The notes under the pieces: model-generated
What the model was told of the DNA's origin: nothing
Databases searched by the model: none
What the model saw: the letters and a program-made list of their open reading frames with translations, nothing else
Shown here: positions 9,269 through 17,570 of the stretch, piece by piece
Position numbering within the stretch: the first letter of the stretch is position 1
Layout: each line of letters starts with the position of its first letter
Assembly: GCF_900109735.1 (NCBI RefSeq)
Contig: NZ_FOAS01000005.1
Span: forward strand, 124,001 to 188,000
Source: Atopomonas hussainii
Lineage (GTDB): Bacteria > Pseudomonadota > Gammaproteobacteria > Pseudomonadales > Pseudomonadaceae
Reading direction: 5' to 3'
Length of the DNA: 64,000 nucleotides
Translations under genes and position numbers: made by a program

Positions 9269-9952
9269 ATGAATAACGATGTTGTGCACTATCGCTTTGA
9301 GTTTGCTGATGGCCGCAAAGTGGCGTTGCAGATCAGTGCGGATGAGCCGCAGCTGGCAGAGCGCCCGGCCTGGACCGAACTGGGCTTTTCCCAATGCCGC
9401 AACTGCCCGCTGAACACCGCGACGGTTAGCCACTGCCCCTATGCGCTGCGCTTGGTGGAGCCGTTACGTTTATTAGGCGGCGATGACTCGTTTGCTGAGG
9501 TGACGGTTAAGGTGCTGCACCACGGCCGTGGCGTGGTGGTGAAAACCACCTTGCAGCGTGCGCTGGGCTCGCTGATGGGCTTGCTCGGTGGTTTAAGCGG
9601 TTGCCCACATACCGCGCCGTTAAAACCGATGGCGTTTTTTCATTTGCCGCTGGCCAGCCTTGAAGAAACTCTGTTTCGCGCGGCCGGTAGCGTGCTGCTG
9701 GGGCAGTATTTGCGTGCGCGTAAGGGCTTACCCGCTGAGCACAGTTTGGAATTGCTGATCGATACCATGCACGCGCTGCGCGAAGTGAATAGCGGTTTGG
9801 CCGAGCGTTTACGAGGCGCCGCCAGTCACGATGCGCCGAGTAATGCCTTGGTGCTGTTAGCCGTGCAAGCGGCGGAGATGGAATATTCGCTGGATACGTT
9901 CGACAGCGCCTTGGCACCGTTTTTTGCCAGCTATTGGGCGGGGGAGGAGTGA
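9269..9952 (+). CDS. Hypothetical protein, DUF6901-like
   Basis: This 227-residue protein appears soluble. The first ~90 residues (VVHYRFEFADGRKV...) resemble DUF6901 as I remember it. That region holds four cysteines (QCRNCPLN, SHCPYA and a later SGCPH), a spacing that could bind metal, but this is only a suggestion. The C-terminal half is helical and Leu/Ala rich. The ATG at 9269 is preferred over an in-frame GTG at 9260. It is transcribed divergently from the kinase operon across ~75 bp and may share its promoter region. No function can be assigned. Confidence 0.65.
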   Translation: MNNDVVHYRFEFADGRKVALQISADEPQLAERPAWTELGFSQCRNCPLNTATVSHCPYALRLVEPLRLLGGDDSFAEVTVKVLHHGRGVVVKTTLQRALGSLMGLLGGLSGCPHTAPLKPMAFFHLPLASLEETLFRAAGSVLLGQYLRARKGLPAEHSLELLIDTMHALREVNSGLAERLRGAASHDAPSNALVLLAVQAAEMEYSLDTFDSALAPFFASYWAGEE

Positions 9953-9953
9953 T

Positions 9954-9977
9954 CCTGCTGCGTTTTACGGCAGCAGG
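9954..9977. terminator. Hairpin between convergent genes
   Basis: CCTGCTGC (9954-9961) pairs with GCAGCAGG (9970-9977) across an 8-nt loop, directly after the stop of the preceding rightward gene and before the end of leftward rimO. Neither strand has a good run of T after the stem, so factor-independent termination is uncertain. Confidence 0.35.
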
Positions 9978-10021
9978 GTTGGGTTGGCTGAGCTAGAAGG
10001 CTTGGGTTAGGGAGGCGCTGA

Positions 10022-11344
10022 TTAGACCAGTTCGCCCCACAGGTCATACTCATCAGCATTGGTGATGCGCACGCGCACCATCTGACCGGGCTCTAGATCA
10101 AAGCTGTCGATATACACAGCGCCGTCAATTTCTGGGGCATCGGCGGCGCTGCGGCCCACGGCGCCTTCGTCGTCGATCTCGTCGATCAGCACATCCATTT
10201 CTTGACCAATCTTCAGCTGCAAGCGTGCGGCAGAGATGGCCTGCTGGTGCGCCATAAAGCGCTCCCAACGGTCTTGTTTCACGTCATCGGGAACCAGCTC
10301 AAGGCCCAAGTCATTAGCTGGTGCACCGTCGACTGGGCTGTATTGGAAGCAGCCGACGCGGTCCAGCTGCGCTTCGGTCAGCCAGTCCAGCAGGTATTGG
10401 AAGTCTTCTTCGGTCTCACCGGGGAAGCCAACAATAAAGGTCGAGCGAATGGTCAGCTCAGGGCAGATCTCGCGCCACTTCTTGATGCGCGCCAAGGTTT
10501 TGTCTTCAAACGCCGGGCGCTTCATGGCTTTGAGCACTTTCGGGCTGGCGTGCTGGAAGGGAATGTCCAGATACGGCAGCAGCTTGCCTTCAGCCATCAG
10601 CGGAATCACGTCATCCACATTGGGGTAGGGGTACACGTAGTGCAGACGTACCCAAACGCCCATCGACGACAGCGCCTGACACAGCTCCAGCATGCGGGTT
10701 TTCACCGGCTGGCCGTCCCAGAAATCAGTCTTGTACTTGAGGTCGACGCCATAGGCGCTGGTGTCTTGGCTGATCACCAACAGCTCTTTCACGCCGGCTT
10801 TGACTAAGCGCTGCGCTTCGGAGAGCACATCGCCCACCGGGCGGCTGACCAGCTTGCCACGCATCGAGGGAATAATGCAGAAGCTGCAGCTGTGGTTGCA
10901 GCCTTCGGAAATCTTCAAATACGCGTAGTGACGCGGGGTGAGCTTAACGCCCTGTGGCGGCACGAGATCAGTGAAGGGGTCGTGCTCGGTTTTCGGCGGC
11001 ACCACTTCGTGCACGGCGTTGACCACTTGCTCGTACTGCTGCGGGCCCGTCACGGCCAGTACGTTGGGGTGTACTTCGCGGATGCTGCCTTCTTCCACGC
11101 CCATACAGCCGGTGACGATCACCTTGCCGTTTTCGGCGATGGCTTCGCCGATGGCGTCCAGCGATTCGGCCTTGGCGCTGTCGATAAAGCCACAGGTGTT
11201 GACCACCACCACGTCGGCGTCCTGATAGGTCGGCACCACTTCGTAGCCTTCCATGCGCAGCTGGGTGAGGATGCGTTCGGAATCAACGAGAGCCTTGGGG
11301 CAACCTAGGGAAACAAAGCCAACTTTGGGTGAAGCGGTGGACAT
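10022..11344 (-). CDS. rimO: Ribosomal protein S12 methylthiotransferase RimO
   Basis: RimO is a radical-SAM enzyme that adds a methylthio group to the beta carbon of a conserved aspartate in ribosomal protein S12. At 440 residues it is full length. The N-terminal UPF0004 domain has cysteines at 15, 51 and 80 for the auxiliary [4Fe-4S] cluster. The radical-SAM core has [10 protein letters not shown], with Cys149, Cys153 and Cys156 binding the SAM cluster. A C-terminal TRAM domain runs from ~375 ([10 protein letters not shown]...). The start [17 protein letters not shown] is typical, and a GAGG ribosome-binding site lies 8 nt upstream. Confidence 0.97.
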   Translation of the reverse strand: MSTASPKVGFVSLGCPKALVDSERILTQLRMEGYEVVPTYQDADVVVVNTCGFIDSAKAESLDAIGEAIAENGKVIVTGCMGVEEGSIREVHPNVLAVTGPQQYEQVVNAVHEVVPPKTEHDPFTDLVPPQGVKLTPRHYAYLKISEGCNHSCSFCIIPSMRGKLVSRPVGDVLSEAQRLVKAGVKELLVISQDTSAYGVDLKYKTDFWDGQPVKTRMLELCQALSSMGVWVRLHYVYPYPNVDDVIPLMAEGKLLPYLDIPFQHASPKVLKAMKRPAFEDKTLARIKKWREICPELTIRSTFIVGFPGETEEDFQYLLDWLTEAQLDRVGCFQYSPVDGAPANDLGLELVPDDVKQDRWERFMAHQQAISAARLQLKIGQEMDVLIDEIDDEGAVGRSAADAPEIDGAVYIDSFDLEPGQMVRVRITNADEYDLWGELV

Positions 11345-11433
11345 GGGGGCTAACCTCGAAGGGCACCTTCAGGGGTGCCTCTGATCAAAAAGTGCGCAAT
11401 TTTAGCGGCCGAACTCGCCCTTGGCTAGGCGAT

Positions 11434-12156
11434 TTATTCGCCGTGGGCGATGGCTAGAAAACCCAGTACGGCATCTGCCTGCCATTGCCAGTGCGCGGTT
11501 AACTCGCGACCTGCCGGCCAAGCGTTGCTAAGGGTTTTGTTAAGGCGCAAGTAGCTTTGCCCGCTGGTCGCTCGGCTATCGGTGCTGCTCAGGCATTCGG
11601 CATCGTGAAAGTAAAAGCGCACCCCAGTTAGCGGGTAGAGGGTTTTAAACAGCGCTTCTTTTAAGCAGAAGCTCAGCGTTAAGGCGCGAGCTTGCTGATC
11701 GTTGGGCAGGTTTTGCCACTGTTGCAGTTCGGCGGGGGTGAGGATTTCCCCCGCCAAGCGCTGCGCACGGGCTTCGGTTAAACAGTGTTCAATATCCAGC
11801 CCCACGCTTTGCCAGTAACGGCGATCGGCAACGATGGCGGCGGCGCGGCCTTGGCTGTGGCTGATGCTGCCGCATTGCTCGGTGGGCCACTGCGGCGCGC
11901 GGTCTTCTCCGATGGCGGGGTTGCTCACGCTAAGCCCCAGTGCTTGCTGCGCTTGGGCAACGCACCAGCGCCCGGCGAGGTATTCCTGCTGGCGCTTAAC
12001 CGCGGCGCGCTGCAAGTGTTCGGGCAGGGTGTGCGAAGCGGGCGTGGCTTTCGGGTCAAAGCGGCAGGCTTTAAGGGCAATGCCTTGCGTGGGTAGCGCG
12101 CTGGGCCAGTGCCAGCTGAGGTCAGGAGTAAAGGCCGTGGTCACAGGCGCACTCAT
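11434..12156 (-). CDS. 4'-phosphopantetheinyl transferase (EntD/Sfp superfamily)
   Basis: Enzymes of this family move the phosphopantetheine arm of CoA onto a serine of acyl- or peptidyl-carrier proteins. This 240-residue protein has the family signatures: GEDRAPQWP, SISHSQGRAAA, the Mg2+-binding VGLDIEH and FCLKEALFK. Length and EntD-like N-terminus suggest the single broad-specificity transferase typical of pseudomonads (PcpS type), serving fatty acid and siderophore synthesis, but no carrier-protein gene is nearby to confirm a substrate. The upstream region towards nnrS is occupied by a ~148-bp repeat element. Confidence 0.88.
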   Translation of the reverse strand: MSAPVTTAFTPDLSWHWPSALPTQGIALKACRFDPKATPASHTLPEHLQRAAVKRQQEYLAGRWCVAQAQQALGLSVSNPAIGEDRAPQWPTEQCGSISHSQGRAAAIVADRRYWQSVGLDIEHCLTEARAQRLAGEILTPAELQQWQNLPNDQQARALTLSFCLKEALFKTLYPLTGVRFYFHDAECLSSTDSRATSGQSYLRLNKTLSNAWPAGRELTAHWQWQADAVLGFLAIAHGE

Positions 12157-12186
12157 AAAGGGTTCAGTGCGCCAGAGCTTAACAGC

Positions 12187-12334
12187 CTAGCGGCGTTGAA
12201 TTAATCGGCGAACGCCTCAAGCGCAAGGCGCCCGGAGCGCAGCAGCCGAGACATACTGTCTGGTAGGCGAGGCTGTGAGCACCGCGCAACGCAGCGATTG
12301 AGGTGTGCAGTCATTAATAATTCAGTGCCGCTAG
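12187..12334. repeat. Dispersed TIR element, copy A
   Basis: This ~148-bp element fills the gap between nnrS and the phosphopantetheinyl transferase gene. Its ends are inverted repeats: CTAGCGGCGTTGAATTAAT on the left and, on the opposite strand, CTAGCGGCACTGAATTAT from the right. The interior shares long stretches with copies B, C and D (for example GGTAGGCGAGG, GTGAGCACCGC and CAACGC). The right end overlaps the TAG stop of nnrS (12331-12333). Short open frames inside it are by-products of the repeat. It has no coding capacity, so if mobile it would need a transposase in trans. Confidence 0.8.
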
Positions 12335-13515
12335 CCCGGATGACCATCGGCACGGGTCTGACACAGCATAGGCCCGTAGTGCCAAAGGAACAGGCCAAAG
12401 GCGCTGAGCCAGCACAGCCCCGCCAGCCAGAGACCGTCTTGGTAGGCGATTAAAGTCAGTAGCACACGGCTGGCAGCGGCGAGGTTGAGCAGAATAAACG
12501 CCAGCGTCATCGCTGCCGGTGGCTGCAAGGGGCGCCCGGTATGGCCAAGGCTGACGCGGGCCAGCATGGCCAGAATCATCCCTGCCATGGCGCCGATGGC
12601 CAGCGCATGAGTGGCTTGGCTAAAGCTGTCGATAACGCCGAAGTGCCACAGCGCAAAGCCCGCGCAGGCGACTATTAGCCACAGGTACGAGGCATGCAGC
12701 GACCACAGCAGCGCCACCTTAAACACGCCGCGATCAGCCCAGCGATAAAAGCGGTAGGCATGCCCAGCGCCGAGCAGCACAAACAGCACGCCGAGGCCGG
12801 CGCTAGGGCTGAGCGCTGTGCCGCTGGCATGTAATAGGGCGATCAAGATGGTGCCGCCGAGCAGTGCCCAGTCCAGCTTGGGTTGTGCGGGCACTTGCTG
12901 CACGCGGCCTAAACCGCGCTGGGTAAAGAAGGGGATCACCCGGCCGCCGATCAAAGTCATCAAAGCGGCGACCAACCACAAGCCTGCCAGCACGCCTTGG
13001 CGTTGTTGCGCGTCATCTTGGCTGAGCACAGCGCTTAAGCTCAGCGCGTCGACCAAGGCGAGTAACACGAGCACCCCGACAATCGGGTAGTTACGGGTTT
13101 GCTTGACGCGGTACAAGCTGCGCGCCATTACCACCGCGACGGCGATAAAGAACAGCACATTGCTGGCGAGCAACAGCCAGCCGGCATCGGCAAACCAGCT
13201 CAAGCGCGCGAGCAACCAGAGTAGGGCCAGCGCGGCGAGTGGCTGGCCGCTTAAGCCGGGTTGACCGGTCCAGTTCTGCACCGCAGTGAGCAAAAAGCCG
13301 GCAACAATCGCCCCAGCAAAACCAAACAGCAGCTCATGCCGGTGCCAAGCCAGCCAGCCGCCGAGCGGGGCTTGGTTAAAACCGCCGCTTAAGGCCAGCA
13401 GCCACAGGGCAATACTGCACAGGGCCAGCAGCGCGCCACCTAAAAAGAACGGCCGAAAACCCAAACGCAACAGCGGCGGGATGGCCATGGCGTGGCGTTT
13501 TTCCTGAATGTGCAT
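12331..13515 (-). CDS. nnrS: NnrS family heme/copper membrane protein
   Basis: NnrS proteins are polytopic inner-membrane proteins that protect cells from nitric oxide and nitrosative stress and are often co-regulated with denitrification. This one is ~394 residues with about twelve hydrophobic segments. Family features include LLRLGFRPFFLGG near the start and histidines such as WHRHELLFGF in the first helices, candidates for heme or metal binding. The ATG at 13515 has an AGGAG 7-8 nt upstream; an ATG 30 nt further up lacks one. An FNR-type box lies ~60 bp upstream, implying low-oxygen or NO control. No nir or nor genes are in the window. Confidence 0.9.
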   Translation of the reverse strand: MHIQEKRHAMAIPPLLRLGFRPFFLGGALLALCSIALWLLALSGGFNQAPLGGWLAWHRHELLFGFAGAIVAGFLLTAVQNWTGQPGLSGQPLAALALLWLLARLSWFADAGWLLLASNVLFFIAVAVVMARSLYRVKQTRNYPIVGVLVLLALVDALSLSAVLSQDDAQQRQGVLAGLWLVAALMTLIGGRVIPFFTQRGLGRVQQVPAQPKLDWALLGGTILIALLHASGTALSPSAGLGVLFVLLGAGHAYRFYRWADRGVFKVALLWSLHASYLWLIVACAGFALWHFGVIDSFSQATHALAIGAMAGMILAMLARVSLGHTGRPLQPPAAMTLAFILLNLAAASRVLLTLIAYQDGLWLAGLCWLSAFGLFLWHYGPMLCQTRADGHPG

Positions 13516-13574
13516 GGCGGGCTCCTGTTGCGCTGAGTCAGCCATAGTTTCTCACTGGCTTGATCAGTGTGGCC

Positions 13575-13588
13575 CTGATGCAAATCAA
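13575..13588 (-). promoter_or_regulatory. ANR/DNR (FNR-type) box upstream of nnrS
   Basis: On the nnrS strand this reads TTGATTTGCATCAG, 13 of 14 positions of the FNR-family dyad TTGAT-N4-ATCAA (counting the spacer as free). In pseudomonads ANR and the NO-responsive DNR both bind such sites, and nnrS genes are commonly in their regulons. The site is ~60 bp before the chosen start. Confidence 0.65.
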
Positions 13589-13701
13589 GGCGATATAAGG
13601 CGGATGTAAGACCAGGCTGGCGTTATTCTGGCTTCACCTTAGCGTCGGCATCTGGTAAAAAGGCTCGGCTTTTCCGGTAGACGTTCGTGCTGCCGCTCTA
13701 T

Positions 13702-13775
13702 GCGGGTGTAGTTCAATGGTAGAACTGCAGCTTCCCAAGCTGCTAGCGTGGGTTCGATTCCCATCACCCGCTCCA
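13702..13775 (+). tRNA. tRNA-Gly (anticodon CCC)
   Basis: The 74-nt sequence folds as a full cloverleaf. The acceptor stem GCGGGTG pairs with CACCCGC, the anticodon stem GCAGC/GCTGC closes the loop TTCCCAA (anticodon CCC, reading GGG), the T arm carries GTTCGATTC, and CCA is encoded at 13773-13775. Five T residues follow directly and may terminate transcription. It stands alone between two leftward genes, with no integrase next to it. Confidence 0.95.
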
Positions 13776-13826
13776 TTTTTATCGCCACTTTTCTGCTGTT
13801 TAGCCCTTGTGACTGTCAAGCATGGC

Positions 13827-14483
13827 TCAGGGCATGCCGTGGCCGGGTGGTTCGGGCTCGTTCAATAAGTTCAGGCCGCGTGCTACGCCTAAGGCAATGA
13901 ACATCACACCAATCACCCCTTCGGCGCTGGCTAGCAAGCGTGCCCAGGGGCTCATGGGCAGCACATCGCCGTAGCCGACGGTGGTTAAGGTCACCAGCGA
14001 GTAGTACATCAAGTCGTGCAGTTGCGGGGCGATGCCCGGTTGGCTGCTGATCAAATACGCTTGGCTGTCGAGCATCTGCACAATGCCGTGGCCCATGGCA
14101 AAGGCCATGGCGATCATGATGTACACCGCCACTAAGCCGAAGACTAAGTCGCTGGTGACTGGGCGGTAACGCACCATGTGTACAAAGAGGCCGGCAGTCA
14201 GCGCCCAGAAGATGCCAAGGTTGAGCAGTGCCTTGACCAAGCTCAGCACTTCGCTGTGGTCGTAGAGGTTGAACAGGTAATTACCGAGCAGCAGTGGGCC
14301 AATCACCCACAGGTAAATGCGCCGGTCGTGCAGGGCGTGCAGGGCGCTTAGGCTGAACAAGGCCAGGGCGATCATGTTCAGGTAGTCGATACGGTGTGGG
14401 AATAACAGCAAGCTGGCCATTAACACGCAGTTAATAAACAGTAAGGTAAAGCGTTTGCGGTTAACCCAATGCAGTAGCGTCAT
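13827..14483 (-). CDS. Potassium-channel-like membrane protein (Ion_trans_2)
   Basis: This 218-residue protein has about six hydrophobic segments and a C-terminal pore domain. The selectivity filter TTVGYGD (~167-173) sits between the last two helices, as in two-pore-helix K+ channels. The N-terminal four segments (~15-110) may be a non-canonical sensor region; no arginine-rich S4 is obvious. There is no cytoplasmic RCK or NAD-binding domain, only ~20 residues after the last helix. The ATG at 14483 is chosen because the GAGAG upstream is well spaced for it and too close to a GTG six bases earlier. The ion and gating are inferred. Confidence 0.82.
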   Translation of the reverse strand: MTLLHWVNRKRFTLLFINCVLMASLLLFPHRIDYLNMIALALFSLSALHALHDRRIYLWVIGPLLLGNYLFNLYDHSEVLSLVKALLNLGIFWALTAGLFVHMVRYRPVTSDLVFGLVAVYIMIAMAFAMGHGIVQMLDSQAYLISSQPGIAPQLHDLMYYSLVTLTTVGYGDVLPMSPWARLLASAEGVIGVMFIALGVARGLNLLNEPEPPGHGMP

Positions 14484-14521
14484 GCCCACACTCTCGATCC
14501 AGATTGATTAGCGGCCTGTTT

Positions 14522-14650
14522 GGTTAACTCAGTTAGTCAACTTCGGCGCCTGAGGCCCTGATACTGCGTTGCCGCTCCTCGGCATAGCTCTGCTATGACT
14601 CGTCGCGACGCCTTGTCTCAGAACCTCAGTCATCCGAACTTGAGTTAACC
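14522..14650. repeat. Short element with terminal inverted repeats (copy E, divergent type)
   Basis: This 129-bp segment starts with GGTTAACTCA (14522-14531) and ends with its exact reverse complement TGAGTTAACC (14641-14650). Next to these, AACTTCGG and CCGAACTT form a second matching pair. The centre holds a hairpin, CATAGC-TCT-GCTATG, flanked by CTCG/CTCG and by GCGTTGC and CGCCTTG modules. The same module order (GCGTTG, CTCG-hairpin-CTCG, CGCCTTG) occurs in copies A-D, so it may be a distant relative. It lies between mmsB and the channel gene. Confidence 0.6.
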
Positions 14651-14706
14651 CATTAACCGCACAGGCCCCTAGAAGTGTGGGCAAGACAGGGGGCTTGGGG
14701 CAAGTT

Positions 14707-15603
14707 TTAGGCAGATTTATCGGCGGTAAACAGCTGCTGCACAACGCTGAAATCCAGCTGACCTTTGCCTTGTAATAACAGCTGGCGATACAGCGCCAAC
14801 GCTAGGCTGCCCATTGGCGTGCTGGCATTCACGCTTTGCGCCGCTTGTTGGGCAAGGCCTAAATCTTTGCTCATCAGCTGAGCCATAAAACCGCCGCTGT
14901 AGCCGCGACTGGCGGGCACGCCCTCCATTACGCCGGGCCACGGGTTGTACTTTTCTAGGCTCCAGTTGCCGCCGGAGCTCTGGCGCATGATCTCGCTCAG
15001 CACGCTGGCATCTAAGCCATTGGCGACGCCCAGCGCGAGCGCTTCGGCGGTGCCGAGCATGTGCACGGCGAGCAGTTGGTTATTGCACACCTTGGCCACT
15101 TGGCCGGCGCCATCGGGGCCGGCGTGGAAGATGTTTTTACCCATCTGCTGAAGAAAAGGCTTAGCGCGCTCAAGGTGCTTAGCATCGCCGCCCACCATAA
15201 AAGTCAGGGTGCCGGCGGCGGCGCCAGCGGTGCCGCCGGAGACAGGGGCATCGAGTAACTCAATGCCGCGCTCGCTGGCTGCCGCATGTACTTTGCGCGC
15301 GCTATCGGGGGCGATGGTGGAGCACTCCAGCACTAAGGTGCCGGCGGCTAAATGTTGCAGTAAACCATCGCTACCTAAGTACAAGCCTTCTACGTGGCTG
15401 CTAGCGGGCAGCATGGAGACCACGACTTCGGCGCCTTGTGCAGCCTGTTGGGCGCTGGTAGCGGCCACACCACCGGCAGCGGCGAGTTGCTCAAGGCTCG
15501 CGGCAACCAGATCAAAACCTGTCACCTGATGGCCCGCTTTGAGCAAGTTAAGCGCCATCGGCAGGCCCATGTTGCCTAGGCCAATAAATGCAATGCGACT
15601 CAT
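14707..15603 (-). CDS. mmsB: 3-hydroxyisobutyrate dehydrogenase
   Basis: MmsB oxidises 3-hydroxyisobutyrate to methylmalonate semialdehyde with NAD+ in valine catabolism. The 298-residue protein has the Rossmann signature FIGLGNMGLPMA (residues ~5-16), the substrate-loop motif DAPVSGGTAGA and the catalytic lysine region GAGQVAKVCNN, with Lys about position 171. The ATG at 15603 has AAGGAG 8 nt upstream. It is the last gene of the leftward valine operon, 10 bp after the hydrolase gene, and supplies the substrate of MmsA at the head of the operon. Confidence 0.95.
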   Translation of the reverse strand: MSRIAFIGLGNMGLPMALNLLKAGHQVTGFDLVAASLEQLAAAGGVAATSAQQAAQGAEVVVSMLPASSHVEGLYLGSDGLLQHLAAGTLVLECSTIAPDSARKVHAAASERGIELLDAPVSGGTAGAAAGTLTFMVGGDAKHLERAKPFLQQMGKNIFHAGPDGAGQVAKVCNNQLLAVHMLGTAEALALGVANGLDASVLSEIMRQSSGGNWSLEKYNPWPGVMEGVPASRGYSGGFMAQLMSKDLGLAQQAAQSVNASTPMGSLALALYRQLLLQGKGQLDFSVVQQLFTADKSA

Positions 15604-15613
15604 GGTGTGCTCC

Positions 15614-16723
15614 TTATGGGGTCAGCTCGGCCAGTGGGTGTGCGCCTTGCCAGGCAGAGGCAAAGTGCGCCTCGACCACGGCAGCGGGAATGCTGTGAAT
15701 ATCCGGCCAGTGCCACGCCGGTTGCTGATCTTTGTCGATCAAGCGGGCGCGCACGCCTTCGGCAAATTCCGGGTGGCGACAGCAGTTCAGCGCCATGGCG
15801 TATTCCATGCGGAACACCCCGCCGAGGGATAAATGCTTGGCGTGTTCGAGCTGCGCCCAGACCAGTGCGGCGGTCAGCGGGCAACCGTTGACCAGGGTTT
15901 TACCGGCGCGGGCCAGCAGGTTGTCGTCGCTATCCACTAGCGTGGCGATGGCATCCCACGCGCTGGCGGCGTCGGGCACATCGAGCAGCTGATTGATCTG
16001 GGTTTGTCGTGGTAACCACTGGGTATCCGGCAGCTGGCTGCGTGCTTCGTGCTCCAGCGCTTGTAATAGGCTGATCAGCTGCTCGTTGGCGCGCTCTTGC
16101 CAGTTGATTTGCACTAGGCCCGCAAGCAGGGCGTCGAGCTGTTCATCCAGCAAGAAGCGGTCGGCCAAGTTGAGTGCCAAGGCATCGGCGGCGTTGATGT
16201 GCGCGGCGGTTAAGGCGAGGAACAAACCGAGCTTGCCGGGCAGGCGGGTGAGAAACCAACTGCCGCCGACATCGGGGAACAAGCCAATGCTGATCTCCGG
16301 CATCGCTAAGCGCGTGCTGGGGGTGACGATACGCGTGCTGGCGCCTTGCATCAGGCCCATGCCGCCGCCCATCACATAACCGTGTGCCCAGCAGATAAAG
16401 GGCTTGGGGTAGGTGTGAATCAGGTGGTCGAGGCGGTATTCGTCGGCAAAAAAACGTGCGGCCAAATTAGGCACGCTGCCGGGCTCGGCGCGGCAGGCGT
16501 GGACCAAATCGACCACATCGCCACCGGCGCAAAACGCCTTGGCGCCATCGCCGCGCAGCACCACGGCGCAAATAGTGTCGTCGTTGGCCCACGTGCTTAA
16601 TTGCTGCCACAGCGCTTCGATCATCGGCAACGACAGGGCGTTTAAGCTTTTCGCGCTGTCTAGCGTGGCAATGCCAATCTGATAGCCGTGCAGGCTAGGG
16701 CGTTGTTCAAACTGTACGTTCAT
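15614..16723 (-). CDS. Enoyl-CoA hydratase/isomerase family, probable 3-hydroxyisobutyryl-CoA hydrolase
   Basis: The crotonase fold is clear: FCAGGDVVDL forms the oxyanion-hole segment, and YVMGGGMGLMQGAS and PEISIGLFPDVGG carry the second active-site loop with the glutamate and aspartate of HIBYL-CoA hydrolases. At 369 residues with a long C-terminal extension it fits the hydrolase rather than a simple hydratase. It would release free 3-hydroxyisobutyrate from its CoA ester, the step before MmsB. It lies between mmsB and the enoyl-CoA hydratase gene with gaps of ~10 bp, so the operon is tight. Confidence 0.88.
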   Translation of the reverse strand: MNVQFEQRPSLHGYQIGIATLDSAKSLNALSLPMIEALWQQLSTWANDDTICAVVLRGDGAKAFCAGGDVVDLVHACRAEPGSVPNLAARFFADEYRLDHLIHTYPKPFICWAHGYVMGGGMGLMQGASTRIVTPSTRLAMPEISIGLFPDVGGSWFLTRLPGKLGLFLALTAAHINAADALALNLADRFLLDEQLDALLAGLVQINWQERANEQLISLLQALEHEARSQLPDTQWLPRQTQINQLLDVPDAASAWDAIATLVDSDDNLLARAGKTLVNGCPLTAALVWAQLEHAKHLSLGGVFRMEYAMALNCCRHPEFAEGVRARLIDKDQQPAWHWPDIHSIPAAVVEAHFASAWQGAHPLAELTP

Positions 16724-16733
16724 GGCGGGCCCC

Positions 16734-17552
16734 TTAGTGGTTCAGCCACTGTGGGCGGCGTTTTTCTAAGAAGGCATTCACGCCTTCGCGGGTGTCGTCG
16801 GCATCGAACAAGTCGACAAAGCGCTCGCGCTCTTCCGGCAGCCAGGTGCTCGGCGCGCGCTCGCGGGCGCCTTGAATCAGTGGTTTGATGGTACGCACCG
16901 CGACGGGGCTCTGGTTGGCCACTTTGCTGGCCAGCAGCAGCGCGTGATTGCGTGCCTCGCCGCTATCGACCACTTGCTCGACTAAGCCGATGCGCTCGGC
17001 GGTCATGGCATCGACACGCTCGCCGCAAAGAATCATCCGCTTGGCCCAGCCTTCGCCCACCAGCCAGCTCAAGTGCTGGGTGCCCCCGGCGCAGGGCAGC
17101 AGGCCCACGCTGGCTTCGGGCAGGGCGAGTTGTGCGTGGCGTTCGGCAATGCGGATATCGCACGCCAGCGCACACTCTAAGCCGCCGCCCATGGCGTAGC
17201 CGTTGATCGCAGCAATCGACACCCCGCGAAAATCGCGCAGCGCTTCAAAGGCTTCGCCAAAGCGGCGGGCCATTTCGCGGGCGCGGGCTTTGTCGCCATC
17301 GGCAAACAGTTTTAAGTCGGCGCCGGCGGAGAAAAACTTCTCGCCTTGGCCGGTAATCACCAGCGCGTAAATATCGTCATCGCGGTTTAGATGCTCGACG
17401 ATCAGCTTGAGGCCGATCAGCGAGTCGCGGTCCCAGGTATTGGCCGCGGGGTTATTGATGGTGATCAGCGCGGTGTTGCCGCATTTTTCCAGCATCAATT
17501 TATGGGTGAGGTCGAAGGGGCCGCTCTTGTAGGGTTCCAGTGCTGTGCTCAC
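16734..17552 (-). CDS. Enoyl-CoA hydratase (methacrylyl-CoA hydration likely)
   Basis: This 272-residue crotonase-family protein has FSAGADLKLFADG (oxyanion hole) and NGYAMGGGLECALACD followed by PEASVGLLPCAGGTQ. The residue usually acting as first catalytic glutamate (in the GGGxE motif) is present as GGGLE, and the second is at PEASVG. In this operon the expected reaction is hydration of methacrylyl-CoA to 3-hydroxyisobutyryl-CoA. The start is a GTG at 17552 with AAGGAG upstream. The gene follows the acyl-CoA dehydrogenase by 18 bp. Confidence 0.88.
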   Translation of the reverse strand: MSTALEPYKSGPFDLTHKLMLEKCGNTALITINNPAANTWDRDSLIGLKLIVEHLNRDDDIYALVITGQGEKFFSAGADLKLFADGDKARAREMARRFGEAFEALRDFRGVSIAAINGYAMGGGLECALACDIRIAERHAQLALPEASVGLLPCAGGTQHLSWLVGEGWAKRMILCGERVDAMTAERIGLVEQVVDSGEARNHALLLASKVANQSPVAVRTIKPLIQGARERAPSTWLPEERERFVDLFDADDTREGVNAFLEKRRPQWLNH

Positions 17553-17570
17553 GCAATACTCCTTGTTCGG

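Noticed and set aside
11361-11377. Hairpin GGCACC-TTCAG-GGTGCC upstream of rimO
   Set aside because: Only a 6-bp stem, no T tract on the leftward strand, and it lies in the rimO leader. Insufficient evidence for a terminator or regulator.
12201-12398. Short leftward frame in copy A, resembling the frame in copy D (49152-49349)
   Set aside because: Same repeat-derived frame, without a ribosome-binding site, overlapping the end of nnrS.
13702-13775. tRNA-Gly as an attachment site for an integrated element
   Set aside because: There is no integrase nearby and no repeat of the tRNA 3' end in the flanking sequence that I could see.
13634-13819. 61-residue frame crossing tRNA-Gly
   Set aside because: It runs antisense through the tRNA gene; a protein there is not credible.
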